DNA from: Streptomyces sp. S.PB5
GTDB lineage: Bacteria; Actinomycetota; Actinomycetes; Streptomycetales; Streptomycetaceae
Length of the DNA: 64,000 bases
NCBI RefSeq assembly: GCF_030403745.1
Contig: NZ_JAQMWP010000012.1
Span: 124,001 to 188,000, forward strand
Reading direction: 5' to 3'
The notes beneath the pieces were generated by a model. That model was not told the origin of the DNA. It saw only the letters and a list, made by a program, of their open reading frames with translations, and ran no database searches. Of this stretch, positions 40,361-49,326 are shown in pieces. The position numbers were made by a program, and so were the translations under genes. Positions within the stretch are counted from its first letter, which is position 1. Each line of letters starts with the position of its first letter.

Positions 40361-41296
40361 ATGGCAGCCCTGGACCGCAACACGGATGGTGTTTTCGCCA
40401 TCGCACCAACGCCCTTCGACGAGGAAGGCGCCATCGATTTCGACTCACTCAGCCGGCTCGTCGACTTCTACGCAGGCGCCGGCGTCACCGGACTGACCCT
40501 CCTGGGGCAGATGGGCGAAGCACCCAAGCTGTCCCACGAGGAGAGCGTGCGCATCGTCCAGCACGTCCTCAAGCGCACCGATCTGCCGATCGTCGTGGGT
40601 GTCTCCGCACCCGGCTACGCCGCCATGCGGGCTCTCGCGGTCGACGTCATGTCAGCCGGCGCCGACGGCGTCATGATCGCCCCGCCGAACACGCTGCGTA
40701 CCGACGACCAGATCGTGAGCTACTACGAGGGAGCGGCGGGCGCCATCGGCGCGGACGTGCCGTTCGTGATCCAGGACTATCCGCTGTCCTTCTCCGTCGT
40801 CATGTCCCCTGCCGTCATCGCCCGCATCGCGAACGCCGCGCCGGGGTGCGTGATGCTCAAGCACGAGGACTGGCCGGGCCTGGAGAAGATCAGCGCACTC
40901 CGGCAACTCGAAGCCGACGGAGCGATGCCCCGCCTGTCGATCCTGTGCGGGAACGGCGGCCTCTTCCTGGACTTCGAGACCGAACGCGGAGCCGACGGAG
41001 CGATGACGGGCTATTGCATTCCCGAACTCCTCGTCGACGTGGTGCGCCACACCGCCGCCGGCGACCGTGACGCCGCCCATGACATCTTCGACGCCCACCT
41101 GCCCCTGCTGCGCTACGAACAGCAGCCGGGCATCGGCCTGGCCGTGCGCAAGTACGTCATGAAGCGCCGCGGCATCCTGACCTCCGACACCCAGCGCAAG
41201 CCCGGGGCCGTGCTCTCGGCGCGTGCCCGCACCGAGGTCGACTACCTGCTGTCCCGGCTCACCCGCAAGGACAGCAGGGTCGCACTCAGGGCATGA
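40361..41296 (+). CDS. DapA/N-acetylneuraminate-lyase-family aldolase or dehydratase
   Basis: A 311-residue class I TIM-barrel enzyme. The Schiff-base Lys is in GCVMLKHEDWPG, the catalytic Tyr in VIQDYPLSFS, and the carboxylate-binding GTTGE-like motif is altered to LLGQMGEAPKL. The true DapA substrate set is unlikely; sugar-acid lyases and dehydratases share this layout. GAGGAGG precedes ATG 40361. The coupling to an SDR, and a divergent alcohol dehydrogenase, suggest catabolism of a 2-keto-3-deoxy sugar acid or similar. Confidence 0.82.
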   Translation: MAALDRNTDGVFAIAPTPFDEEGAIDFDSLSRLVDFYAGAGVTGLTLLGQMGEAPKLSHEESVRIVQHVLKRTDLPIVVGVSAPGYAAMRALAVDVMSAGADGVMIAPPNTLRTDDQIVSYYEGAAGAIGADVPFVIQDYPLSFSVVMSPAVIARIANAAPGCVMLKHEDWPGLEKISALRQLEADGAMPRLSILCGNGGLFLDFETERGADGAMTGYCIPELLVDVVRHTAAGDRDAAHDIFDAHLPLLRYEQQPGIGLAVRKYVMKRRGILTSDTQRKPGAVLSARARTEVDYLLSRLTRKDSRVALRA

Positions 41297-41349
41297 CGCG
41301 CAGATGACACCCCTCAGCGCAGCAGTGCGGCACCACGTAACTTGATCGC

Positions 41350-42255
41350 ATGCAGCTACGTCAGCTGGAGTACTTCCTCGCGGTCTGGGAGGCGGGTTCC
41401 TTCAGCGGAGCGGCTGCGCGGCTCTATGTCACGCAGCCTTCGCTGTCCCAGCAGATCGGCGCCCTGGAGAAGGAGCTGGGCGCGGTCCTGCTGGAGCGCG
41501 GCCGGCAAGGGGTGACGCTGACTCCCGCGGGCCGTGTCTTTCTGCCCCGTGCGCAGGACGTCGTCCGTGCGGTTCAGGAAGCGCAGGACTCGGTGCGCGA
41601 GGTGGTGGAGGGTCGTCAGGGCGACGTCCACGTCCTGACCGTACGGTCCGTCGCCTCGGGGATCCTGCCGCCGTCCGCGGCGCGCTGGCACTCGACGTAC
41701 CCCTCCACCGTGCTGAGACTGCACGACTACTCCCACCGCCGAGACCTCGAAGAGGCCATGCGCAGTGGCCAGGGCGACATCGCGGTAGGTCCACGGCCCG
41801 ACCCGTGGGAGGGACCCGTCATCTCCCTGGGATACGAGGAGATGGTGGTGACCGGCTCGGCCGAATACCCGGCGGGGGCAGCGGCTGATCCGGCCGAACT
41901 GGCCGCTGCCGACTGGGTGCTCTACGAGCAGGAACAGGGCATGAGCGAAGTGGTGGACCGCCTGGCAGGGCACCTCGGGTTCACGCCGCGTGCCGTCGCA
42001 CGTACGGGCCAGGTCTCCGCAGCGCTCCTGTTCGCGGTCGAGGGGATCGGCGTGACGGTGACACCGGAGAACGCGGTGCCGCTGCGCTGGTCGAGGCACG
42101 CCCGGCGGATCGGGCCCGGCTGTTTCCGGGAGCTGGTGGTGTTCAGCAGAAAGCTCCCCTCGCAACTGGCCGAGCGGTACCGGGACATGCTCACCTCTTT
42201 GGAGCTGCCGCTCACTGCCGAACGGGATCTGCCCGAAGGGGCAATCCGCTTCTAG
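41350..42255 (+). CDS. LysR-family transcriptional regulator
   Basis: A 301-residue LTTR. The N-terminal winged HTH is textbook (LRQLEYFLAVWEAGSFSGAA, LYVTQPSLSQQIGALEKELG), followed by the linker helix and a periplasmic-binding-like effector domain. It is 53 bp downstream of the DapA-like gene on the same strand and has no obvious ribosome site before ATG 41350. It may control the SDR/DapA and divergent alcohol dehydrogenase genes. Confidence 0.9.
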   Translation: MQLRQLEYFLAVWEAGSFSGAAARLYVTQPSLSQQIGALEKELGAVLLERGRQGVTLTPAGRVFLPRAQDVVRAVQEAQDSVREVVEGRQGDVHVLTVRSVASGILPPSAARWHSTYPSTVLRLHDYSHRRDLEEAMRSGQGDIAVGPRPDPWEGPVISLGYEEMVVTGSAEYPAGAAADPAELAAADWVLYEQEQGMSEVVDRLAGHLGFTPRAVARTGQVSAALLFAVEGIGVTVTPENAVPLRWSRHARRIGPGCFRELVVFSRKLPSQLAERYRDMLTSLELPLTAERDLPEGAIRF

Positions 42256-42407
42256 CGGCATGACGCCCAGCTGCGCTCGCCGCGCAGGAAAGAGCCCGGG
42301 CTGCGAGGTCCTCGCCCCGAGCTGTCACAGCCGCCTGCATCCGCCACTGCCTGGACAGTGCCCCGGCCGGACCCGTGCCGGGAGCCTTCGGGTTTGACTT
42401 TACGCAG

Positions 42408-42448
42408 CTAGGTGACCATCCTGGTCACCTAGTAACCGAAATGGTTAC
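42408..42448. promoter_or_regulatory. Two adjoining palindromic operators upstream of the YhgE/Pip-like gene
   Basis: CTAGGTGACC (42408-42417), five bases, GGTCACCTAG (42423-42432) is a perfect 10-bp-arm palindrome. It is immediately followed by GTAACC (42432-42437), five bases, GGTTAC (42443-42448). The second shares ACCGAAA-x-GGT with the palindrome at 45607-45643 beside a TetR gene. Confidence 0.7.
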
Positions 42449-42467
42449 CCAAAGGGATGTGCGCACC

Positions 42468-43778
42468 ATGACGAACGACAACGAGCCCGCAGGAAGCAGG
42501 CTGGGGCCGCGGTTGTGGCTGACCCCGGCAGTCATCGTCACCGTGGTCATGGCTGCTCTGGCAGCGTTGTATCTGGGATCGACGGTCAACTCCTCCAAAG
42601 ACCTCAACGACTTTCCCGTAGCGGTCGTCAACGCCGATACCGGAGCCACCAGCCCATCAGGGCAGCGCATCGACGTCGGCAAGCAGATCTCCGACAGCCT
42701 GCGCAAGGGCGTCGATGACGACAAGTTCGATCTACGCTTCATCAGCCTCGCCGCAGCGAAGGAGGACATGGGCAAGGGGAAGCTCTACGGCACGATCGTT
42801 CTGCCCTCGGACCTGAGCAAGAAGCTGGGGGCTCTCACGGAGAGCGCGGCGACCGGTGGGGCCGCACAGCAGCCCGCGGTCACCGTGTACACCAACCCCC
42901 TCGCGAACACCTCCAGCGTGTCCGTCGTCAATTCCTTCGCTTCTCAGGCGCTGGCCGAGGCGAACCAGACCGTGGGCAAGCAACTCCTCGCCACTGCGAC
43001 ACAGGCCGGGGACAAGGCGGCATCCGGCAGCCAGTCCGTCTCGGGAACGGCACGCATCGTTCTGTCCGAACCGATGCTGGTGCATGTCACGCCGTTCAAG
43101 GAGGTTCCCGACGGGACCGGCGGCGGCCTCTCGGCCTTCTACTACGCCCTCCTGCTGGCGCTGGCCGGGTTCACGGGCTCCCTGATCGCCACCAGTCTCG
43201 TCGACGCCCAGCTCGGGTTCACTCCGTCGGAGATCGGTCCCCTCTATCGCATGGAAAGCCACTCGGGTCGCAGCCGCCTGACCACCCTTCTTCTGAAGTG
43301 GGGAATCATGGCGGGTATCGCGGTGCTCGTCAGCAGTGTCTATCTGGGGATCGCGGACTGGATCGGCATGCCGCTGGACCATCCGTGGGAGCTGTGGCTG
43401 TTCAGCGTGTTGAGCATCTGGGCCGTCGCGGTGGTCGCTCAGACGGTTCTCGCTCTGCTGGGCAGTCTGGGCATGGTGGTCAACCTCTTCCTCTTCATCG
43501 TGCTGTCGATCCCCAGCTCCGGGGGTACGACACCGCTGGAAGCCATGCCCCCCTTCGTTCGCTTCCTCAGCTCGTTCGAGCCCATGCACCAGATCTATCT
43601 CGGTACGCGCTCGATCCTGTACTTCGGAGCCACCTGGGACTCGGGGCTGGCGCGTGCCGTGCTGGCCTCCGTGATCGCGCTCGTCCTCGGCCTCCTCGTC
43701 GGGGCCGCGGGTACTCGTGCCTACGACCTCAAGGGGCTGACCAGGAAGCACAGCGCCCCTGCCGTCGCCGCGCAGTGA
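42468..43778 (+). CDS. YhgE/Pip-like ABC-2-type membrane protein
   Basis: A 436-residue membrane protein. One N-terminal helix (~20-42) opens into a ~180-residue extracytoplasmic domain starting YLGSTVNSSKDLNDFPVAVV with NADTGATSPSGQ, the signature opening of YhgE/Pip and related DUF3533-type exporters. Five or six helices follow from ~225 (GGLSAFYYALLLALAGFTGS, WGIMAGIAVLVSSVYLGIAD). Members are linked to membrane stress, secretion or drug efflux. ATG 42468 has AAAGGGA upstream. Its promoter region carries two strong palindromes, implying TetR-type repression. Confidence 0.78.
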   Translation: MTNDNEPAGSRLGPRLWLTPAVIVTVVMAALAALYLGSTVNSSKDLNDFPVAVVNADTGATSPSGQRIDVGKQISDSLRKGVDDDKFDLRFISLAAAKEDMGKGKLYGTIVLPSDLSKKLGALTESAATGGAAQQPAVTVYTNPLANTSSVSVVNSFASQALAEANQTVGKQLLATATQAGDKAASGSQSVSGTARIVLSEPMLVHVTPFKEVPDGTGGGLSAFYYALLLALAGFTGSLIATSLVDAQLGFTPSEIGPLYRMESHSGRSRLTTLLLKWGIMAGIAVLVSSVYLGIADWIGMPLDHPWELWLFSVLSIWAVAVVAQTVLALLGSLGMVVNLFLFIVLSIPSSGGTTPLEAMPPFVRFLSSFEPMHQIYLGTRSILYFGATWDSGLARAVLASVIALVLGLLVGAAGTRAYDLKGLTRKHSAPAVAAQ

Positions 43779-43792
43779 CGGACAGACTCCGC

Positions 43793-43887
43793 TGGGGATG
43801 TTCCGCAGCATCCCCATAGGCGCACCACGAGCGGCTCTTCAATTCGTCTGCCCCGGGCACTGCAACGTTGAGTGCCCGGGGCAGACG
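43793..43887. terminator. Two hairpins forming a bidirectional terminator
   Basis: TGGGGATG (43793-43800) pairs with CATCCCCA (43809-43816). CGTCTGCCCCGGGCACT (43845-43861) pairs perfectly over 17 bp with AGTGCCCGGGGCAGACG (43871-43887) around a 9-base loop. They lie between convergent genes. Confidence 0.8.
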
Positions 43888-43945
43888 GGTTTCCTCGCGC
43901 GGGCACCGGTGGGCCGGTTCGGCCGGCGCATTCGCCCGTGGCTGG

Positions 43946-44632
43946 TCAGGCGTCGTCGCGCAGGTGGGCAAGCCCGCTGAGGAGGAGTTCGAGTCCGAAG
44001 GAGAACTCGTCCTCGATCGGAACGGGCATCGACCCGGCGACGGTGGCCGTTGCCGGGAACAAGGCTGGATCGACGCTCTGAAAGACGGCAGACAGTTGTG
44101 CGTCGTCGAGTTGCCCGCCGCCATGACCGTTGACCTGTATGGCGAATCCGAGGACGTAGCGCGAGAGGGTGGCAAAGGCGTGCGCGGCCAGTCGCGGCGG
44201 GAAGCCGCTGTCCAGGAGCGCGGCGACACAGTGCTCCCGCAGCGCCATGGCGTTCGGCCCCAGGGGAATCTCTTCGACCATCAGGCGCGCCGCGTTCCGG
44301 TGCCGGGCCAGGGCCTCGAACATGGTGTGCGCGACCGTCCGCAGCGCTTGCTGCCAGCCCATCGCGAGGAGTTCGTCGCCCTTCAGTTCCACGGCGCCGA
44401 ACATGCGGTCCACGACATGGGCGACCAGCGCCGCCCGGTTGTCGAAATGCCGGTACAGCGTCGCCGTGCCCGAGCCCAGGCGCTGGGCCAGCGTCCGCAT
44501 CGAGAGAGCGTCGGCCCCTTCATCGTCCACGATCTGCAGTGCGGTGGAGACGATGCGCTCCAGCGGCACGGGCGGACGCCCCGGGCGCCGAGCCGATGCC
44601 GTGGTCGCTCGCACAGGACCAGCTGCTGCCAC
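43946..44632 (-). CDS. TetR-family regulator with TetR_C-type ligand domain (intact paralogue of the 30.3-kb pseudogene)
   Basis: A 228-residue repressor. After a short basic lead (ARRPGRPPVPLERIVSTALQ), the HTH reads SMRTLAQRLGSGTATLYRHF. The ligand domain contains EIPLGPNAMALREHCVAALL and FSFGLELLLSGLAHLRDD, the same blocks as the pseudogene at 30250-30629. GTG 44632 has GAGGAGGT nine bases upstream; the open frame continues to 44953 but without coding character. It is convergent with the YhgE/Pip-like gene and may have inherited control of the hydrolase operon. Confidence 0.85.
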   Translation of the reverse strand: MAAAGPVRATTASARRPGRPPVPLERIVSTALQIVDDEGADALSMRTLAQRLGSGTATLYRHFDNRAALVAHVVDRMFGAVELKGDELLAMGWQQALRTVAHTMFEALARHRNAARLMVEEIPLGPNAMALREHCVAALLDSGFPPRLAAHAFATLSRYVLGFAIQVNGHGGGQLDDAQLSAVFQSVDPALFPATATVAGSMPVPIEDEFSFGLELLLSGLAHLRDDA

Positions 44633-45010
44633 TGAACGTCCACCTCCTCGGCCAGCACCATAACAGCAACACCGTATCCAGTATGAAGATCGCCGGTTGG
44701 GCACGGAGCGTCGGCGCCCCCCTCGATCAGCCCATCGACGACCGCTCATCCGAGGTCGGCGACCGCTCCGATACCGTCCTGGACGTCGCCCGGATTGCCC
44801 GCTGGTCCTGCCCTCCCGCCGCGAGCCACGCGAACACGCCTGCATCGTGATCGGCGACTGGCTGCACCGGCATGTGCGGTGTTCCTCTGCGGGCGCCCCG
44901 GCCAACCTCTTGACGAAGGAGTCCTTCGAGCCGAGATCCTGAGCCGTCGTCACTGCCGGGCGGGTGCGGTCAGCGAGCCATGACGAGTGGCTCCTCGAGC
45001 CACGTCGGTC
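44633..45010. other. 378-bp gap between two TetR genes
   Basis: Upstream region of the 43946 TetR gene and the tail side of the next. Short frames are open on both strands but none has a ribosome site or a pattern I recognise. It presumably holds the promoter for the leftward TetR gene near 44640-44690; no clear operator palindrome was found. Confidence 0.4.
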
Positions 45011-45604
45011 TCAATCACCCGTGCCCGCATCACCGTTGCCCCTGTGGCCCAGTGCGCCAAGGCCCGCGGCAATCACCACATCGGTGCGCTCGGTCCACCT
45101 GGCCTCACGGTTCGCCATCATCGTGACGGTCACAGCACCGATCGCGGACACCACCCGCACATGCCGTTCCTCATCAGTCCAGACACCGGGATCGAAGGCC
45201 TCCATCAACATGCGCTGCGCCCCGGAGAGGCGCTGCATGATCTCGGGCTCTCGCGTCAGCCAGAAGGCGCCGACGATGAGCGCACCAGTGCCCGGCCACT
45301 CCTCGATCAGCTCGACCATTGCACCGAGCAGGGCGGCGTCCCGCTCGAGGCCGACCGGGAGGCCCTCACCCGCGGCCGCCACTCGTGCGGCATGTTCCTC
45401 CGCGCGAGCCACCACGGCGTCCTGGATCCGCTCCTTCGAACCAAAGCGCTTCAGCACTGCCGCCTTGGAGTAGCCGGCACCGTCAGCGATCGCCTGCACG
45501 GGGCCCTGAGCGAACCCGTGCCGCGCAAAGACGAAGGCCGCCACGTCGATCAGGGCACGATCGATCTCCTCGCTGGTGGGCCTCACTGTTGGCTTCATAG
45601 CCAA
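45011..45604 (-). CDS. TetR-family regulator with a 16-bp-arm palindrome at its start
   Basis: A 197-residue repressor. HTH region: RALIDVAAFVFARHGFAQGP, then IADGAGYSKAAVLKRFGSKE. The C-terminal domain is generic. Either of two close ATGs (45604 or 45598) could be used; neither has a ribosome site, and the palindrome at 45607-45643 abuts the start, so the mRNA is probably leaderless and autorepressed. Half-sites resemble those before the YhgE/Pip-like gene 2.5 kb away, a likely target. Confidence 0.85.
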   Translation of the reverse strand: MAMKPTVRPTSEEIDRALIDVAAFVFARHGFAQGPVQAIADGAGYSKAAVLKRFGSKERIQDAVVARAEEHAARVAAAGEGLPVGLERDAALLGAMVELIEEWPGTGALIVGAFWLTREPEIMQRLSGAQRMLMEAFDPGVWTDEERHVRVVSAIGAVTVTMMANREARWTERTDVVIAAGLGALGHRGNGDAGTGD

Positions 45605-45606
45605 AG

Positions 45607-45643
45607 GTTACCGTTTCGGTCAGCAAGTGACCGAAACGGTAAC
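45607..45643. promoter_or_regulatory. Long perfect operator palindrome of the TetR gene
   Basis: GTTACCGTTTCGGTCA (45607-45622), spacer GCAAG, TGACCGAAACGGTAAC (45628-45643): 16 of 16 positions pair. It lies 3 bases upstream of the ATG. Confidence 0.85.
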
Positions 45644-45771
45644 ACCGTCCTCCGCAGTGACCAGACATCCTCGGCCGGGAGGCTGTGCGCTGCTGCCGAC
45701 AACCGGACGTGATGAGCCGATGCACATCTGCGTGCTCAGGGCCGAGCACCTCGCACAGCCTCGAGCGTGCG

Positions 45772-48189
45772 TCACAGCGGTGTGACCACGTACTTCTCGC
45801 CGCCCTGGGCGTCGAACACGACGACGGTGCTTTCGGGACGCTTGACCTCGGTGCGGGCACCGCCCTCGGCGCGCACCGCGACCGGTGCCGCGGTGCGCAG
45901 CCGGACCGCGCCGGTGCGGCGTGCCGCAAGGCGGGCGTGGGTCAGCGCGCCGTCGCTCCAGGAGACGTCGACGGTGAGGGCGCCGCGGGCGAGGAGGCCG
46001 GTGACCTGGCCCTGCGGAAGCTGCGGGGGCAGGGCCGGCAGGAGGTGGACCTCGTCGGTGTGGGACTGCACGAGCCATTCGGTCACGCCCGCGGTGGCAC
46101 CGAAGTTGCCGTCGATCTGGAACGGCGGGTGCAGGTCGAACAGGTTCGGAGCGGTGCGCTCGGGAGTGAGGAGGTCGGTGAGGAGTTTGTAGGAGCGCGA
46201 TCCGTCCTCCGCGCGCGCCCAAAAATTGATCTTCCAGGCGAGGGACCAGCCGGTCCCGGCGTCCCCGCGCATGGCCAGCGTCTTGAGCGCGGCCTGGAAC
46301 AGTTCCGGGGTGCCACGCTTGGTGATCTGGTTGCTCGGGTGCAGACCGTACAGGTGGGAGACATGGCGGTGCTGCCGCTCGGGGGCGTCGGCGTCCCAGT
46401 CCTGCTGCCATTCCTGCAGTTGCCCGAGGGCGCCGATTTTCATGGGCGGGAGCTGGGCGCGGGCCTGGCGTACCTGGGTGGCGTAGGGGCTGGTGATGTC
46501 GAGCGTGTCGCAGGCGGCGAGGTAGCCGTCGAACAGGTCGCGCAGGATCTGGTTGTCCATGGTCGGCCCCGCGCAGGCGGACACACCGTTGTGGTGGGCG
46601 TTCTCGGGCGACACGGACGGGCAGGTCACGAGGTGGCCGGTGGTGGGGTCGGTGACGAGGGAGTCGAGGAAGAAGCGGACGGCCCCCTCGACGACCGGCA
46701 GGCGTCGGCGCAGCGCCTCGCGGTCACCGGTGAAGCGGTAGTGCTCCCAGACCGAGGTGGCGAGCCAGGCGCTGCCGGTGGGCCACATGCCCCAGAACGC
46801 GCCGTCGACCGGGGCGGTGCCGCGCCAGGCGTCGGTGTTGTGGTGGGCGACCCAGCCGTTCGCGCCGTACTGCACCCGCGCGGTCTTCTGTCCCGCCTGG
46901 GCGAGGTCGTCGAGGAGGGCGAAGATCGGATTCCAGCACTCCAGAAGGTTGGTGGTGGAAGCCGGCCAGTAGTTCATCTCCGTATTGATGTTGATCGTGT
47001 ACTTGGAGTCCCAGGGCGGGGAGAGCTGGTCGTTCCAGATGCCCTGAAGGTTGGCGGGCTGAGTGCCGGGGCGGGATGAGGCGATCAGGAGGTAGCGGCC
47101 GAACTGGTAGTGCAGAGCCACCAGTTGAGGGTCGTCGGAGTGGGCGAAGGCGGTCACCCGTCGGTCGGTCGGGGCGTTGGCGGCATCCGTGACGCCGAGG
47201 TCGAGCGAGACGCGCCGGAAGAGGGCGCGGTGGTCGCGCACATGGCGGGAGCGCAGCTGTCCGTAGGGGGTGTCGGCGGCGGCCTTCAACGGGCGCTCGG
47301 CGCGGGCGCGGTGGTCGCCGGAGGCGTCGCGGTAGTCGTTGTAGCTGGTGCCCACGGACACCAGCAGGGTCACCGCGTCGGCGCCGGTCACGGTGAGCGT
47401 GCCGTTCTCGCTGCGCACGGTGCCGCCCTCGGCGCGGGCACGGACCAGCGCGCGGAAGCGGACCCGGCCGGTGATGCCCTCGCGGGTCTGCCCGGTGCCC
47501 TCCAGTGCGGCGGTGACCCGGTCGGGGGAGGACTTCTCGGTCTGCTGAGGGCTGTCGAAGGCGGCGGTGAGCGAGAGGGCGCCGGGGGTGTCGGCGGTCA
47601 GCCGGACCACGATCAGCTGGTCGGGATGGCTGGCGAACGCCTCGCGGCGGTAGGCCACGCCGCCGCGGGTGTACGTCGTCGTGGCCACGGCGGTGTCGAG
47701 GTCCAACTCCCGCCGGTAGGAGCCGACATCACCCGTGCCCGGGAACGTCAGGCGCAGATCGCCGACGGTCTGGTACATCAGTTCCCCGACCGGGTTGCCC
47801 AGGAAGGTCGAGTCGATCAGGTCCTGGGCCGGGCCCCATTGGCCGGAGAAGATGCGGCGCCGTATCTCGGGGAGGTTCGCCAGGCCCTGGGGGTTGGCCG
47901 GTTCGTAGGGGCCTCCCGCCCACAGCGTGTCCTCGTTGAGCTGGAGCTGTTCGGTGTCGACGCCGCCGAACACCATGGCGCCGAGGCGGCCGTTGCCCAG
48001 GGGTAGGGCCTCCAGCCACTGGCCCGCGGGCTTGCCGTACCACAGGGCCAGGCGTGAGGCGTCGGGGGCGGCGGCGTCGGCTGTCTGCGCCGGGGTCTGC
48101 GCCGGCGTGGCCGCCGCGGAGGCCGGGACGCCGACGGCCAGTGCGGCCGATGCCGCCGCGGAGGTGACGAGAAAGTCTCTTCGTTCCAT
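45772..48189 (-). CDS. Secreted GH95 alpha-L-fucosidase
   Basis: An 805-residue exoenzyme. The Tat-like signal (MERRDFLVTSAAASAALAVG) is followed by LALWYGKPAGQWLEALPLGN, the standard GH95 opening. Catalytic-site regions: NxN in YTININTEMNYWPA, Glu in CPSVSPENAHHNG and Asp in FQIDGNFGATAGVTEW. Such enzymes invert alpha-1,2-linked (and some other) fucosides or alpha-galactosides. It is the last gene behind a sugar ABC importer and fucose-catabolic genes, which supports the fucosidase reading. Signal export suggests it acts outside the cell and feeds the importer. Confidence 0.92.
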   Translation of the reverse strand: MERRDFLVTSAAASAALAVGVPASAAATPAQTPAQTADAAAPDASRLALWYGKPAGQWLEALPLGNGRLGAMVFGGVDTEQLQLNEDTLWAGGPYEPANPQGLANLPEIRRRIFSGQWGPAQDLIDSTFLGNPVGELMYQTVGDLRLTFPGTGDVGSYRRELDLDTAVATTTYTRGGVAYRREAFASHPDQLIVVRLTADTPGALSLTAAFDSPQQTEKSSPDRVTAALEGTGQTREGITGRVRFRALVRARAEGGTVRSENGTLTVTGADAVTLLVSVGTSYNDYRDASGDHRARAERPLKAAADTPYGQLRSRHVRDHRALFRRVSLDLGVTDAANAPTDRRVTAFAHSDDPQLVALHYQFGRYLLIASSRPGTQPANLQGIWNDQLSPPWDSKYTININTEMNYWPASTTNLLECWNPIFALLDDLAQAGQKTARVQYGANGWVAHHNTDAWRGTAPVDGAFWGMWPTGSAWLATSVWEHYRFTGDREALRRRLPVVEGAVRFFLDSLVTDPTTGHLVTCPSVSPENAHHNGVSACAGPTMDNQILRDLFDGYLAACDTLDITSPYATQVRQARAQLPPMKIGALGQLQEWQQDWDADAPERQHRHVSHLYGLHPSNQITKRGTPELFQAALKTLAMRGDAGTGWSLAWKINFWARAEDGSRSYKLLTDLLTPERTAPNLFDLHPPFQIDGNFGATAGVTEWLVQSHTDEVHLLPALPPQLPQGQVTGLLARGALTVDVSWSDGALTHARLAARRTGAVRLRTAAPVAVRAEGGARTEVKRPESTVVVFDAQGGEKYVVTPL

Positions 48190-48264
48190 GGGAATGCCTG
48201 CCTTTCGGTGCGGGTCGGGCTGGCCATTCGGGAGCGGAGCGGGACGGTGCGCAGGAGGGGGTGG

Positions 48265-49326
48265 CTAGTCCTGGGCTTTGCCTCCGGTGATGCGGGACAG
48301 GGCCAGGGCGACGAGGATGATTCCGCCGTTGAGGGCGCCGATCCACTGGGCGGGGACACCGCCGAGGGTGAGGACGTTCTGGATCAGGAACAGCAGCAGG
48401 ATGCCGGTGAACGCGCCGAAGACCGTGCCCTTGCCGCCGTTGAGGCTGATGCCGCCGATGACGGCGGCGGCGAACACGGTGAAGATGTAGCCGTTGCCCT
48501 GGGCGGAGGCCACCGAGGCCAGGCGGCCCGACAGGAGCAGGCCGCTGAGCGCGGCGAGGACGCTCGCGGTGACGATGACGATCCACAGCACGCGGTCGGT
48601 GCGGATACCGGCGGCCTTCGCCGCGTCGACGTTGCCGCCGATCGCGTAGAGGGAGCGGCCGAAGCTGGTGAAGCCGAGCACGACGATGCCGATGGCGAAG
48701 AGGATCAGGCAGATCCACACCGAGGCGGGCATGCCCAGCCACTGGGTGGTGCCGAGGTAGAGCATCGACTCGGGCAGCTGGAAGAAGGTCTGGCCGCCGG
48801 AGATGCCGGTCAGGATGCCGCGCAGCACGATCAGCATGCCGAGTGTCACGATGAAGCCGTTGAGCCCGAACCGGATGATGAACAGCGCGTTCACCACGCC
48901 GATGAGGAGGCCGACCGCCAGGGTGACGGGGATGGACCAGGCGCCGGGCAGCAGCCCGACCCCGTGTGCCGCGCCCACCGGGACGGTGAGCCAGGCCGCG
49001 ACGCCGGGGGCGAGCCCGACGGTGGACTCCAGGGAGAGGTCCATCTTCTTGACGATGAGGACCAGGGTCTGGGCGAGGACCAGCAGGGCGATCTCGGACA
49101 TGGTCTGCAGCACGTTGATGAGGTTGTCGGGCTGCAGGAACACCGGATTGACGAGCTGGCCGACGATCGCCATGACGATGATCGCGGGGATGAGCGCCAG
49201 GTCCCGCAGCCGGGCGAAGGCCAGCCTCCGCCCGGCTGAGCCGGTGGTGGCCGGCTGCTCGCTCGCGGGGTCGGGCGGGCCGTCGTGGGGACTCTTCGCG
49301 GCGGCCGCGGTTGCGCTCTCAGACAT
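48265..49326 (-). CDS. Sugar ABC transporter permease (RbsC/fucose-type)
   Basis: A 353-residue inner-membrane protein with 8-10 helices. VFLQPDNLINVLQTMSEIAL, MDLSLESTVGLAPGVAAWL, NALFIIRFGLNGFIVTLGM, FGRSLYAIGGNVDAAKAAGI and GGISLNGGKGTVFGAFTGIL follow the ribose-type permease pattern. Its start overlaps the ATPase stop by 8 bases. Likely partner of the lipoprotein at 50848 for fucose uptake. Confidence 0.9.
   Translation of the reverse strand: MSESATAAAAKSPHDGPPDPASEQPATTGSAGRRLAFARLRDLALIPAIIVMAIVGQLVNPVFLQPDNLINVLQTMSEIALLVLAQTLVLIVKKMDLSLESTVGLAPGVAAWLTVPVGAAHGVGLLPGAWSIPVTLAVGLLIGVVNALFIIRFGLNGFIVTLGMLIVLRGILTGISGGQTFFQLPESMLYLGTTQWLGMPASVWICLILFAIGIVVLGFTSFGRSLYAIGGNVDAAKAAGIRTDRVLWIVIVTASVLAALSGLLLSGRLASVASAQGNGYIFTVFAAAVIGGISLNGGKGTVFGAFTGILLLFLIQNVLTLGGVPAQWIGALNGGIILVALALSRITGGKAQD

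Noticed and set aside
44697..44942. 81-codon plus-strand frame in the gap between TetR genes
   Set aside because: No start signal and arginine/proline-rich composition; the last third looks slightly protein-like but not enough to call.
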